Shown here one piece after another: positions 8,528-15,842 of a stretch of 42,977 nt of DNA. A program made the translations under genes and the position numbers. Position 1 is the first letter of the stretch, and every line of letters starts with the position of its first letter. The notes beneath the pieces were generated by a model, which did not search any database, was not told the DNA's origin, and saw nothing but the letters and a program-made list of their open reading frames with translations. The DNA is taken from NCBI GenBank assembly GCA_023415205.1, contig JAEZLR010000046.1:1-42977 (forward strand), given 5' to 3'. Source of the stretch: Bacillota bacterium. Lineage in GTDB: Bacteria; Bacillota; Clostridia; DSM-8532.

Positions 8528-9217
8528 TTATTCGTATAAATCTGCTGACAATTTCTCGAGACCTTTCATGTCAAGGATTTCATAGTAACCTGAGCATTTT
8601 TTTAGAATGCCCTTCCCAGCCATTTGGGCGAGGGTTCTCAGAAGGTGCCGGTAGGAGGTCCCCAACAGCTCCGCAAGCTGAGTTAAGTTGCATTGGAAGA
8701 CGCTGCCTCCGGCTGGTGGCAGGGTTTTGACACTTCCTAAAATATAGGACGCGAGTTTGTTTTCCAGGGAGTAAAGCTGGTTAATGGAGCTGCTTAAGGA
8801 TGCGGTCACCAATTTATGGGCTAGGCTCCGGGAAATATACCTCATGAAAACGGCATCACAAAGGCCAAGCCTTTTCATCACATCCATGGGGATGGCCAGA
8901 CAATAGGCCGGGGTAATGGCCTCGATGCTGCAAAACACCTTGTCCCCCATAACAAGCTCCACATCGCCAATAACCTTAGGCGGATGATAAAACCTCAGCA
9001 TGAGAGTTTTTCCATTCTTCATAAGGCTATAGACCTTGGCGACACCTTCAACAAAAATAAGAAAGTGCTCCATTTCTTCGCCCATGGTACATAGCGCCTC
9101 ATATTTTTTATAATGAAAAAGCTCCATAAAGGGCACCATATCCTGTCCGAAAAATTCAGATAGGCTGTGAAGCTTCACATAATGCTCGATTCTTTTTTTA
9201 TCCGTGATTCTTTCCAT
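8528..9217 (-). CDS. Crp/Fnr family transcriptional regulator (YeiL-like)
   Basis: A 229-residue regulator. Residues 20-140 form a cyclic nucleotide-binding-like beta-roll (EHFLIFVEGVAKVYSL). A long dimer helix around 140-165 leads to a C-terminal winged helix-turn-helix (NLTQLAELLGTSYRHLLRTL). There is no Fnr-type cysteine cluster near the N-terminus. It is divergent from a pair of small DMT transporters, and a perfect 16-bp palindrome lies in the shared promoter region, within the spacer of its own -35/-10. This arrangement suggests autorepression together with activation of the transporters. The effector is unknown. Confidence 0.85.
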   Translation of the reverse strand: MERITDKKRIEHYVKLHSLSEFFGQDMVPFMELFHYKKYEALCTMGEEMEHFLIFVEGVAKVYSLMKNGKTLMLRFYHPPKVIGDVELVMGDKVFCSIEAITPAYCLAIPMDVMKRLGLCDAVFMRYISRSLAHKLVTASLSSSINQLYSLENKLASYILGSVKTLPPAGGSVFQCNLTQLAELLGTSYRHLLRTLAQMAGKGILKKCSGYYEILDMKGLEKLSADLYE

Positions 9218-9250
9218 AACAATGACCCTTGATCAATAAAGTTCCATTTC

Positions 9251-9280
9251 ATTATACACACTATGACATATGTCATACAA
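9251..9280 (-). promoter_or_regulatory. Promoter of the Crp-family regulator gene
   Basis: On the minus strand TTGTAT and a perfect TATAAT are separated by 18 bp. The operator palindrome at 9262-9277 fills the spacer. Confidence 0.6.
9262..9277. promoter_or_regulatory. Operator palindrome for the Crp-family regulator
   Basis: TATGACATATGTCATA is a perfect 16-bp palindrome in the 133-bp divergent intergenic region. A plus-strand TTATAA at 9304-9309 has no good -35, and the palindrome centre is about 46 bases upstream of its expected start site, close to where Crp/Fnr activators bind at class II promoters. Confidence 0.65.
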
Positions 9281-9350
9281 TCTAACTTTTTATTTGTGTT
9301 ATGTTATAAGAAAAAGAAATGATTCCCTTTAGCTTCTTAACGGAGGTACT

Positions 9351-9773
9351 ATGAATAATCTCATAACGACTTTTATTGGTATGGTCGTGGCACTCATGGT
9401 TTTTTTCAACGGAATTCTCTCAGGGTATACCAACCTTTATTTCTCCAATGCCCTGATTCATGGGATCGGTCTTCTTACCATTATTGTTATTTTGGTCGTT
9501 GGCAAGTATAAGATCAAGGGTCTCAAGACTGTGCCCCTCATTCTCTACACCGGTGGCCTTGTTGGGGTTGTGACGGTTCTTCTGACCAACGCTAGCTTTA
9601 CCTCGCTGGGTGTTTCTCTTACCCTAGCCCTCGGCCAGGTAGGCCAGTTTCTAGCATCAGTGGTCATAGATCATTATGGGATGTTTGGACTTAAGAAAGT
9701 TCCCTTCAATAAAAAGAAGATCGTTGGTTTCGTTATTATTAGTCTGGGTTTGATTATTATGATGTTTGACTAA
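9351..9773 (+). CDS. Small DMT family transporter subunit (DUF606/YdcZ), first of pair
   Basis: A 140-residue protein with four or five predicted transmembrane helices, about half the size of a full drug/metabolite transporter. It opens with a hydrophobic helix (LITTFIGMVVALMVFFNGIL). The second half has LGVSLTLALGQVGQF and VIIDHYGMFGL, as in the DUF606 family. GGAGG is upstream of the ATG. It is followed after 31 bases by a related half-size gene, suggesting that the two form a heterodimer. Substrate unknown. Expression is probably controlled by the divergent Crp-family regulator. Confidence 0.8.
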   Translation: MNNLITTFIGMVVALMVFFNGILSGYTNLYFSNALIHGIGLLTIIVILVVGKYKIKGLKTVPLILYTGGLVGVVTVLLTNASFTSLGVSLTLALGQVGQFLASVVIDHYGMFGLKKVPFNKKKIVGFVIISLGLIIMMFD

Positions 9774-9804
9774 TTTTGAAAATGAATGAATATGAGGTGC
9801 TTTC

Positions 9805-10251
9805 ATGATTTATATATTACTTGCCGTCCTGTCAGGATTTTCCGTCATCCTCTCCCGGATTTTAAACGCCAATATGGCTTTAAAAATCGGTATCTATCAG
9901 AGCACATTGTTCAACTACATTACGGGTCTTACTTTATCGATTCTTTTACTAGCCGTGATGCCCGGAGGGCTCCGGCTAAACTCGGGAGTTCCTTACTGGT
10001 CATTTTTTGGAGGCTCCTTGGGGGTTCTGGCTGTTGCTCTTTCAAGCTATGTCACCCATCGTGTTTCAAACTTTAATGTTACCTTACTGGCTTTTATCGG
10101 TCAGCTATTTACCGGAGTGATCATCGATCTTTTGCTCGGAAACACCCTCTCCACCACGAAGATGGTGGGAGGCTTCATCATTTTTACCGGACTCTTGTAT
10201 AATATCTTCATAGATCGCCAGGATAGCAAAAATGGCTCTGTGACAGCCTGA
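9805..10251 (+). CDS. Small DMT family transporter subunit (DUF606/YdcZ), second of pair
   Basis: A 148-residue partner of the preceding gene with the same layout of hydrophobic helices and the matching VTLLAFIGQLFTGVIIDLLL near residues 95-115. Sequence divergence between the two suggests a heterodimer rather than a recent duplication. A GAGG ribosome-binding site precedes the ATG. The gene ends 26 bases before the convergent TetR gene; no strong terminator is seen between them. Confidence 0.8.
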   Translation: MIYILLAVLSGFSVILSRILNANMALKIGIYQSTLFNYITGLTLSILLLAVMPGGLRLNSGVPYWSFFGGSLGVLAVALSSYVTHRVSNFNVTLLAFIGQLFTGVIIDLLLGNTLSTTKMVGGFIIFTGLLYNIFIDRQDSKNGSVTA

Positions 10252-10277
10252 TATTCCTTGGAGTCTTTTTCTAAGTT

Positions 10278-10877
10278 TTACCCATTTAAGGCTTGAGACA
10301 GGAATCTCATGTGTTCGATGACCATTTCTTTGACTTCTCCTAAGTTGGTATCAGTCTGGTACTCCAGATAGCGGAAATAAACAAAAAGCATGAACCCGTA
10401 GGATTCGCGGGCCAACACCCGGGGGTCCTGAGCTTTGATCAAGCCCTTTTGGATCATTCTGTCAAAAACTCGAGCCTGATACTCCAGGGCGTCATCCACA
10501 AAACACCGGTTAAAAAAATCTCGGGCGCGTTCATCTCTGAAGCGTTCAATGGAAATAATCCTCCAAATTTTTCTCAATCTGGGCTCTGTCATATACCTAT
10601 CAAAGCTCTGGGCTGAAAGCTCAAGGAACTCTTCAAGAGACATCTTTTCAAGCATGGCCATAACAGCCTCCTCGGACGGAGTCATGGCCTCAAACCTATC
10701 GGTGAGCTCCTGATAGATGGCGTCCAATATCTGTTGCTTGCTTCTAAAGTGATTATATAGGGAGCTTTCCTTTATACCCACCGCGCGGGTCAAGTCCCTT
10801 ACAGAAACATCGTGAAAACCATGTTCCGAAAAGAGGTCAATAGCGGTATCCAATATTCTGTCACGAGTTGATGACAT
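10278..10877 (-). CDS. TetR/AcrR family transcriptional regulator
   Basis: A 199-residue regulator. The N-terminal helix-turn-helix spans about residues 5-50 (RILDTAIDLFSEHGFHDVSV, then GIKESSLYNHFRSK). The remainder is a helical ligand-binding and dimer domain. It is the second gene of an operon, nine bases after a flavoprotein gene. Upstream of that gene are two copies of a CTAACA-N2-TGTTAG operator, so it most likely represses its own operon. The inducer is unknown. AAGGAGG precedes the ATG. Confidence 0.9.
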   Translation of the reverse strand: MSSTRDRILDTAIDLFSEHGFHDVSVRDLTRAVGIKESSLYNHFRSKQQILDAIYQELTDRFEAMTPSEEAVMAMLEKMSLEEFLELSAQSFDRYMTEPRLRKIWRIISIERFRDERARDFFNRCFVDDALEYQARVFDRMIQKGLIKAQDPRVLARESYGFMLFVYFRYLEYQTDTNLGEVKEMVIEHMRFLSQALNG

Positions 10878-10886
10878 AAAGCCTCC

Positions 10887-11669
10887 TTAATAGCCTACAT
10901 AAACCTTGCGCATAAAACCTCTGGCCATAGCCGTCATTAGTTTAACAATTACCTTTTTTACCCAATTAATTCGTGTTGGATAATAGTAATCCTTATCGAA
11001 ATAACCGTGTTCAGTCCAGTACTGAAAGTCTGTGGGGTTACTTTCTTTACAAGCCACCGCATTCATTTTCCAGATATTGAACATCATGAGTTGACCTATT
11101 CCAGGTCTGGGTAGTGACTGACCTTTATCTATGGCCTTTATAAAAAGTTGGGCCTTCTCACAGAAATCCTGGTCCACCTTTTTCTGATATTTGGGTGTCA
11201 GGGATTCTAAGTGGGGAACACCCAGCTCCCCTGCCCAAAATCCGCCCCAGCTTTCAACATTGGACTTAAGGAACTTGAAAACATCCTTGAACATCCCTCC
11301 ACCGCTGGAGAGGCCGAAGAAGAGCTTTCCGAATAACGCAGGGCGATGCCAGAGAAAGGTCAGATAATCTAAGAATTTCTTCATAAGGGCTGTAACATGC
11401 TGATTATAGACAGGTGTTGCCAGAATGATGCCATCAGCCTGAACCATCTTTTCATAAAGAAGGCTGATTTTACCTGCTTGATAACATTTATTCTCACCCT
11501 CTAAAAAGCATCGATGGCACCCGAGACAGTCAGGAAGCTCCATTTGATGGAGGAAGATAATCTCCATTTCAACAGGCTCAACCTTATTCAAGCATTCTTC
11601 GTACCTTTTAAGTGCTTTAAAAGTCTCCCCTTTTCTAGGGCTTCCAATAATAGCTAGGACTTTTTTCAT
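10887..11669 (-). CDS. Flavodoxin-like NAD(P)H-dependent oxidoreductase with cysteine cluster
   Basis: A 260-residue protein related to NADPH-dependent FMN reductases and iron-sulfur flavoproteins. The N-terminal KKVLAIIGSPRKGETFKAL is the flavodoxin phosphate loop. CLGCHRCFLEGENKC (C-x2-C-x2-C-x7-C) matches the compact cysteine motif that binds a [4Fe-4S] cluster in iron-sulfur flavoproteins. ATPVYNQHVTALMKKFLDYL follows. The C-terminal 80 residues extend beyond the usual fold. The ATG at 11669 is chosen because AGGGGG is eight bases upstream; an ATG two codons earlier is too close. It is regulated by the downstream TetR gene, so its substrate may be an electrophile or aromatic inducer; that is inference. 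Confidence 0.83.
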   Translation of the reverse strand: MKKVLAIIGSPRKGETFKALKRYEECLNKVEPVEMEIIFLHQMELPDCLGCHRCFLEGENKCYQAGKISLLYEKMVQADGIILATPVYNQHVTALMKKFLDYLTFLWHRPALFGKLFFGLSSGGGMFKDVFKFLKSNVESWGGFWAGELGVPHLESLTPKYQKKVDQDFCEKAQLFIKAIDKGQSLPRPGIGQLMMFNIWKMNAVACKESNPTDFQYWTEHGYFDKDYYYPTRINWVKKVIVKLMTAMARGFMRKVYVGY

Positions 11670-11696
11670 CTTCATGACCCCCTTAGGCTTTCGGAT

Positions 11697-11741
11697 ATAC
11701 TAACACTTGTTAGTACTATTTTAACTAACAAGTGTTAGTAT
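11697..11741. promoter_or_regulatory. Paired TetR operator: 17-bp inverted repeat with 11-bp spacer
   Basis: ATACTAACACTTGTTAG (11697-11713) and its exact reverse complement (11725-11741) flank TACTATTTTAA. Each arm is itself a dyad, CTAACA-N2-TGTTAG, the size of a TetR half-turn operator. One arm occupies the -35/-10 spacer and the other lies downstream of the -10. Confidence 0.75.
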
Positions 11742-11746
11742 GTCAA
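11718..11746 (-). promoter_or_regulatory. Promoter of the flavoprotein-TetR operon
   Basis: On the minus strand a consensus TTGACA is 17 bp from TAAAAT, with the operator arms overlapping the spacer and start region. Confidence 0.75.
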
Positions 11747-11871
11747 GGCAGCAAAGGATAAAATTTTCTACTAGGATTTTAGATTCAATTATTATAGGAT
11801 ATAATTAAATATATCAACTAAGTCCCATGTAATGAAGTACGGCAGCATGGCAAGCAGCTAAGGAGGGCAGC

Positions 11872-12465
11872 ATGAATATCTTTGTTCATCTCATGTTCGC
11901 AACCACCGTAAGAAGGCGGATTAAAAAAAGCCTGGGTGTGTCGCTAAGCTATTTTGGTTTTCTTTATGGAAATATACTCCCCGATATCAGCAGAAAGTAC
12001 GGATATCACCCCCACTATCTGAAAGATTCTCTTAATCATGTGATCATTTCAAAGGACAGGCTCATTGATTCCAATAACCCGGGTTATTCCTCCTACCGGT
12101 TTGCCAAGGAACTGGGAGCCATCAATCATTACCTCTCCGATTTTTTCTGCATGCCTCATACAGAGAGATTTCAAGGTACTAGGCTTAACCACGGAATCTA
12201 TGAGCTGGCCATGATGATACGCTACAAAAAGGGCCATAAGGCCTTCAGACATATGCTTAAGGAGCAGAGCTCCACCTTAAAGCCCTCTGACCTTAAATCG
12301 TTTATCGAGGAGAACAGCATTACCTACAGCCAAAACAAGGGTTCTGATATCTTAGATATCTCCTATGCCCTCTTTGCGGGAACAAAGCTTAGCGAATCCA
12401 TGATTCTTTATTCGGCGGCAGTTCCCCCGAAGCTACTTCATAAAGTTTGCCTCCTGGAATCTTAA
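11872..12465 (+). CDS. Zinc-dependent phospholipase C-like protein
   Basis: A 197-residue protein resembling the short, cytoplasmic-looking Zn_dep_PLPC family found in Clostridia. The pattern of metal ligands is visible: HL near the N-terminus, YGNILPDISRKY at about 33-43, H at 47-48 (YHPHYLKD), and GAINHYLSDFFCMPH near 80-100. There is no signal peptide. Family members share the fold of phospholipase C and S1/P1 nuclease, but the substrate of this branch is not known. AAGGAGGGC precedes the ATG. Its last 25 bases or so overlap, tail to tail, the end of the amidase-domain gene on the other strand. Confidence 0.72.
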   Translation: MNIFVHLMFATTVRRRIKKSLGVSLSYFGFLYGNILPDISRKYGYHPHYLKDSLNHVIISKDRLIDSNNPGYSSYRFAKELGAINHYLSDFFCMPHTERFQGTRLNHGIYELAMMIRYKKGHKAFRHMLKEQSSTLKPSDLKSFIEENSITYSQNKGSDILDISYALFAGTKLSESMILYSAAVPPKLLHKVCLLES

Positions 12466-13041
12466 AATACGCAGCTTGGGGTATTGAACGGGATTTGTGG
12501 TAAATTCGCTTAAGGGGGTATCCCTTCTGTCATAGCTATGACAGCAGATGAGGATGTTATCGGGACTTATCCCCGCCTGTGTGACATAAAGGCAGTGTCC
12601 ATAACGATACGCGGCATAGGAAGCTACCACCAGTTGAATGACATCCCCTTCTTTGATCCATGAGGGCTTAAAGGCCTGCCAACTTCCTTCATAGACCTTT
12701 ATCGCTTGGGGCCCCAAGACCTTTGGATATAAGGAATAGTCTCCCAGCTCCACAACCCGGCACCATTTATTGGATCCGCTGAAATAAAGGGAACCATACC
12801 ATGTATAAGGCACCATACATAAGGTTTTTTTTATTCTTTCCTTGTTCTCGGCCACACTTTTTTCATCCATTGCCGGAAGCCAGCCTCCATAGGCAGCCCA
12901 AACACACTGGCTACAAAAATTGGTACAATCATTTCCGCTCCGGTCATAGAAAAACAATCGGTTATACTCCGGTATTTCAGAATAAAGCGCATATTCTCGG
13001 GCATAGGCGATACCCCTTTGAGTGTTATATTCAAAGCCCAT
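12433..13041 (-). CDS. Amidase-domain protein (putative amidase_6, NlpC/P60-like)
   Basis: A 202-residue protein made almost entirely of a cysteine-amidase domain common in Clostridia. The likely catalytic Cys is in GNDCTNFCSQCVWAAYGG, and the His in RYGHCLYVTQ; a CCHSYDRRDTPL segment near the end is typical. No signal peptide is seen, so it may act on forespore or lysed-cell wall, or be released another way. The ATG at 13041 is five bases after GAGG; the ATG directly before it is too close. The 3' end overlaps the convergent phospholipase-like gene by 33 bases. Confidence 0.78.
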   Translation of the reverse strand: MGFEYNTQRGIAYAREYALYSEIPEYNRLFFYDRSGNDCTNFCSQCVWAAYGGWLPAMDEKSVAENKERIKKTLCMVPYTWYGSLYFSGSNKWCRVVELGDYSLYPKVLGPQAIKVYEGSWQAFKPSWIKEGDVIQLVVASYAAYRYGHCLYVTQAGISPDNILICCHSYDRRDTPLSEFTTNPVQYPKLRILRFQEANFMK

Positions 13042-13162
13042 CATAACCTCTGGCTGTTTGTCATCCCTCTACATTATATGTCTCATGAAGCAGTTTCATT
13101 AGGTTCTTAATCCTCAAGGATGACCATATGTTACTAGTGGTGTTTATTCAGAGGGTGATCAC

Positions 13163-14236
13163 TTGTTTATTGCCATAAGAAAAAAGACCCTTGTAAAAAT
13201 TGGAATTATTATATTGTGTGCGGGCCTAGCTCTTGCCGCCCTGCTAAAGACTCCCATGGGAATGGATTCCCTTTATGCTGTCAATATTACGGATGAAAAG
13301 AAGTATATCAAATGGGTAGATTTCAACGTTCCCTATACTGTACTAGAAAAAACCCTGGCCTTGGATATCAAATCCTATGACCAGGAGTTAAAGCTTCATT
13401 GGATCGAACTCATCGCCTATCTGGCCTGTAAATACGGCGGCAACTTTAAGCGGTTTAAGAGCTCCGATCTGGATAAGGTTGTGGCGCAGCTTAAAGAGGG
13501 AACTTCTATCAGTGAGCTGACCTCCGACATGAAGTATTACCCCTATTATTATGAAGCCTATTCCGCAGTGCTTGGTGGGTTTGTTGGAGAGTACGAGATT
13601 GAGGTCGAAGACAAGGAACACCCCGGCACAAAGATCTTTACTAAAAAATACGGGCTCAAGGTTTTTTCACCTATTGCCAAGGGCTATGGCTTCTCCCATT
13701 ATGATGATTTCGGCAACAGCCGCAATTATGGTTTTTCCCGCAAGCATTTGGGCAATGACCTGATGGGGAATATAGGAACCCCCATCATCGCCGTTGAGTC
13801 CGGCATTGTGGAAGCCTTGGGATGGAACCAGTACGGCGGCTGGCGCATCGGCATCCGAAGCTTTGACGGCAAGCGTTATTACTACTACGCTCACCTTCGC
13901 AAGAATCATCCCTATAATAATGCCTTAACGGAGGGGCAGGTGGTTCAAGCCGGGGATGTCATTGGCTACCTGGGCATGACCGGCTACAGCACCCATGAAA
14001 ACGTCAATAATATCCGTACGCCACACCTCCATTTTGGTATGCAGCTCATATTTGATGAGAGCCAAAAGGAGAGCAATAACGAAATATGGATTGACGTCTA
14101 TGAAATTGTGAACCTGCTTCAGAAAAACCGCTCCGCGGTGGAAAAGAATGCCGACCTCAATGACTATTTCAGGGTCTACCAGTTTAAGGACCCTGGAGCA
14201 CCCCAAACTCTGAATCCCAATCCCCTGTCACCGTAG
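13163..14236 (+). CDS. M23 family metallopeptidase (LytM-like)
   Basis: A membrane-anchored peptidase of 357 residues. One N-terminal transmembrane helix (about 10-30) precedes an alpha-helical region to about 150. The M23 domain covers about 165-300, with RKHLGNDLMG near 193-202 (first His and Asp ligands) and PHLHFG near 287-292 (HxH). It would cut peptidoglycan cross-bridges, or serve as a scaffold. The start codon is TTG at 13163, eight bases after GAGGG. The stop is followed after 30 bases by a strong terminator. Similar proteins occur among sporulation-associated M23 factors, but the context does not prove this. Confidence 0.88.
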   Translation: MFIAIRKKTLVKIGIIILCAGLALAALLKTPMGMDSLYAVNITDEKKYIKWVDFNVPYTVLEKTLALDIKSYDQELKLHWIELIAYLACKYGGNFKRFKSSDLDKVVAQLKEGTSISELTSDMKYYPYYYEAYSAVLGGFVGEYEIEVEDKEHPGTKIFTKKYGLKVFSPIAKGYGFSHYDDFGNSRNYGFSRKHLGNDLMGNIGTPIIAVESGIVEALGWNQYGGWRIGIRSFDGKRYYYYAHLRKNHPYNNALTEGQVVQAGDVIGYLGMTGYSTHENVNNIRTPHLHFGMQLIFDESQKESNNEIWIDVYEIVNLLQKNRSAVEKNADLNDYFRVYQFKDPGAPQTLNPNPLSP

Positions 14237-14269
14237 CCGATTTTCATCAAATCAGCCCTCTATAGGTAG

Positions 14270-14300
14270 CCCCCTGTACCTCACCGTACAGGGGGTTTTT
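14270..14300 (+). terminator. Rho-independent terminator after the M23 gene
   Basis: CCCCCTGTAC and GTACAGGGGG form a perfect 10-bp stem with a 6-nt loop, followed by five T. Confidence 0.92.
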
Positions 14301-14409
14301 ACATGGAGGGGAGGTTGGCGGTAACACACATCAGAACTGATTAATATAATACTAGTGAAACTATAAACAAGCTATTAAAGAAATCCAGCAGAAGCAAAGG
14401 TGATGAGCT

Positions 14410-14853
14410 ATGCCTTTATCAGCGAGAGAGTTATTTGCTCGTGTTATCAAATGCGAGGCCGCCGGAGAAGGTGACAATGGCATGAAAGCGGTTGCCACTG
14501 TCATTATGAATAGGGTTCACGTGGCTTATGGAGAATATCAAAGAGTGTGCCAGGGTGATTTAAGATGTGTTCTCATGCAGCCTGACCAATTTACCTGCCT
14601 CAAAGAAACTATCGCAGGAGAATATAATCCGCAAAACATATACAATATGACACCCGACCAGATTCATTATGACATTGCCGATTGGGCGCTTTCGGGAAAC
14701 AAACTCAACGGCGTTAACGAATGCCTGTGGTACTACAACCCTTTCAGTCCCACCTGTGCCGACTATTTTCCAGTAAATCAATCCGGTGTCTTTTTTAATC
14801 GCATCATTCAGCACTGCTTTTACACGCCCACTCAGAAATATGCTCAGACCTGA
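14410..14853 (+). CDS. CwlJ/SleB-type cell wall hydrolase
   Basis: A 147-residue protein consisting only of the Hydrolase_2 domain (SleB/CwlJ), the lytic enzymes that degrade spore cortex in germination. The likely catalytic Glu is residue 16 in KCEAAGEG, followed by the conserved AVATVIMNRV and QPDQFTCL, and NPFSPTCADYFP near the end. Like Bacillus CwlJ (about 142 residues) it has no signal peptide, which fits a mother-cell enzyme put onto the coat. AAAGGTGATGAG precedes the ATG. The next gene encodes a GerQ-like protein, the partner that holds CwlJ in the coat in Bacillus. I propose CwlJ rather than SleB on size and neighbour. Confidence 0.85.
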   Translation: MPLSARELFARVIKCEAAGEGDNGMKAVATVIMNRVHVAYGEYQRVCQGDLRCVLMQPDQFTCLKETIAGEYNPQNIYNMTPDQIHYDIADWALSGNKLNGVNECLWYYNPFSPTCADYFPVNQSGVFFNRIIQHCFYTPTQKYAQT

Positions 14854-14885
14854 AAAATTATCATACAGAAAAGAGGTTTATTCTT

Positions 14886-15431
14886 ATGGATAGTTTCATG
14901 AACCAATCATCAGGTTTTAAGCCCTATAACGCCTCACCCTGTCCGGGCTGCGGACAAAATGTATTTCCCGGTCAGACGGGTCAGACGGGTCAGATGGGTC
15001 AGACAGGCCAAAGAATACCTGCTGCGGGTACACCCACCGCTGTGGCACCCGCCAGAACAGATGTTTTAGGCAGTCAAATGCCCACAGGCGTTCCCCTTGG
15101 GCCTCAGCTTGGCACCCCCCTTATTCCCCAGCAGGGAACAATCCCCCAGGCAACGGGGACAATGCCCTCCCAGGAGTTGGCCCCCATTACACCATGGACC
15201 CAACCCATGCCCGTCACTACTGAAAGCCTTCAGTTCATGAATGGCTTTATGCGCACTCAGATAGGCCGTAAGGTCACCGTCGAATTCCTGATCGGAACTA
15301 ACACACTCATCGACAAAACCGGCACACTTCTGGCAGTGGGCGCAAACTATATTCTGATTAATGAAGTAGAGACCGATGATATTCTGCTGTGTGATTTCTT
15401 CTCTATAAAATTTATGAAATTCTATTATTAA
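14886..15431 (+). CDS. GerQ-like spore coat protein
   Basis: A 181-residue protein in two parts. Residues 1-110 are low-complexity, rich in Gln, Gly, Pro and Thr, with a CPGCGQ motif (18-23) and near-perfect GQTGQTGQMGQTGQ repeats at 29-42. Residues 112-181 form a small folded domain (FMNGFMRTQIGRKVTVEFLI, then GTLLAVGANYILINEV) that resembles the C-terminal part of Bacillus GerQ, where an S/T-rich or Q-rich N-terminus also precedes the domain. GerQ is a transglutaminase cross-linked coat protein needed to localise CwlJ. The gene starts 32 bases after the CwlJ-like gene, which is the main support. The similarity is remote. Confidence 0.6.
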   Translation: MDSFMNQSSGFKPYNASPCPGCGQNVFPGQTGQTGQMGQTGQRIPAAGTPTAVAPARTDVLGSQMPTGVPLGPQLGTPLIPQQGTIPQATGTMPSQELAPITPWTQPMPVTTESLQFMNGFMRTQIGRKVTVEFLIGTNTLIDKTGTLLAVGANYILINEVETDDILLCDFFSIKFMKFYY

Positions 15432-15475
15432 AATACAGCCCTTCCTTATGGGAAGCATCCATTGGGACCTTTAGC

Positions 15476-15508
15476 AAGAACCGGAAACATCAAGTTTTCC
15501 GGTTCTTT
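15476..15508. terminator. Terminator hairpin between convergent genes
   Basis: AAGAACCGGAAA and TTTCCGGTTCTT form a 12-bp stem with an 8-nt loop; short T tracts flank it. It lies between the GerQ-like gene and the convergent small membrane protein gene and may work in both directions. Confidence 0.7.
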
Positions 15509-15539
15509 ATGTCCTCTATTTGCACAAACCAAGAGGCTC

Positions 15540-15833
15540 TCAGCCTTTTTTGCTGTTCCCGGCAAGAACATCAATAAGAAGTCCCGTAACCAATGAGATG
15601 ACAAAGGCTCCCCCCAAAAGCATAGCCGTGATAAAGTAGGCCAGATCCTCCATCCCCGTGGAAAACCATATCCCCTTAATGATGCAGGCACCTGCTACAA
15701 CGATTAGAACAAGGGCAGGAATGTACTTAAAGAATTTGTTTCCCTTGGAAACCCTCCATATTCCGATTTGGAGAAGGGAAACCAAGAGTCCGACAATAAG
15801 AATCATGAGTGCTATGCGTATTGTCGAGTCCAT
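15540..15833 (-). CDS. Small three-helix membrane protein, unknown function
   Basis: A 97-residue protein with three predicted transmembrane helices (about 5-27, 37-57 and 64-88) and a lysine-rich C-terminus (GNSKKG). I do not recognise a family. TAGGAGG six bases before the ATG supports translation. It lies nine bases after the DUF362 gene and is probably translated from the same mRNA. A membrane partner for the DUF362 protein is possible but only inferred from position. Confidence 0.7.
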   Translation of the reverse strand: MDSTIRIALMILIVGLLVSLLQIGIWRVSKGNKFFKYIPALVLIVVAGACIIKGIWFSTGMEDLAYFITAMLLGGAFVISLVTGLLIDVLAGNSKKG

Positions 15834-15842
15834 GTAAACCTC

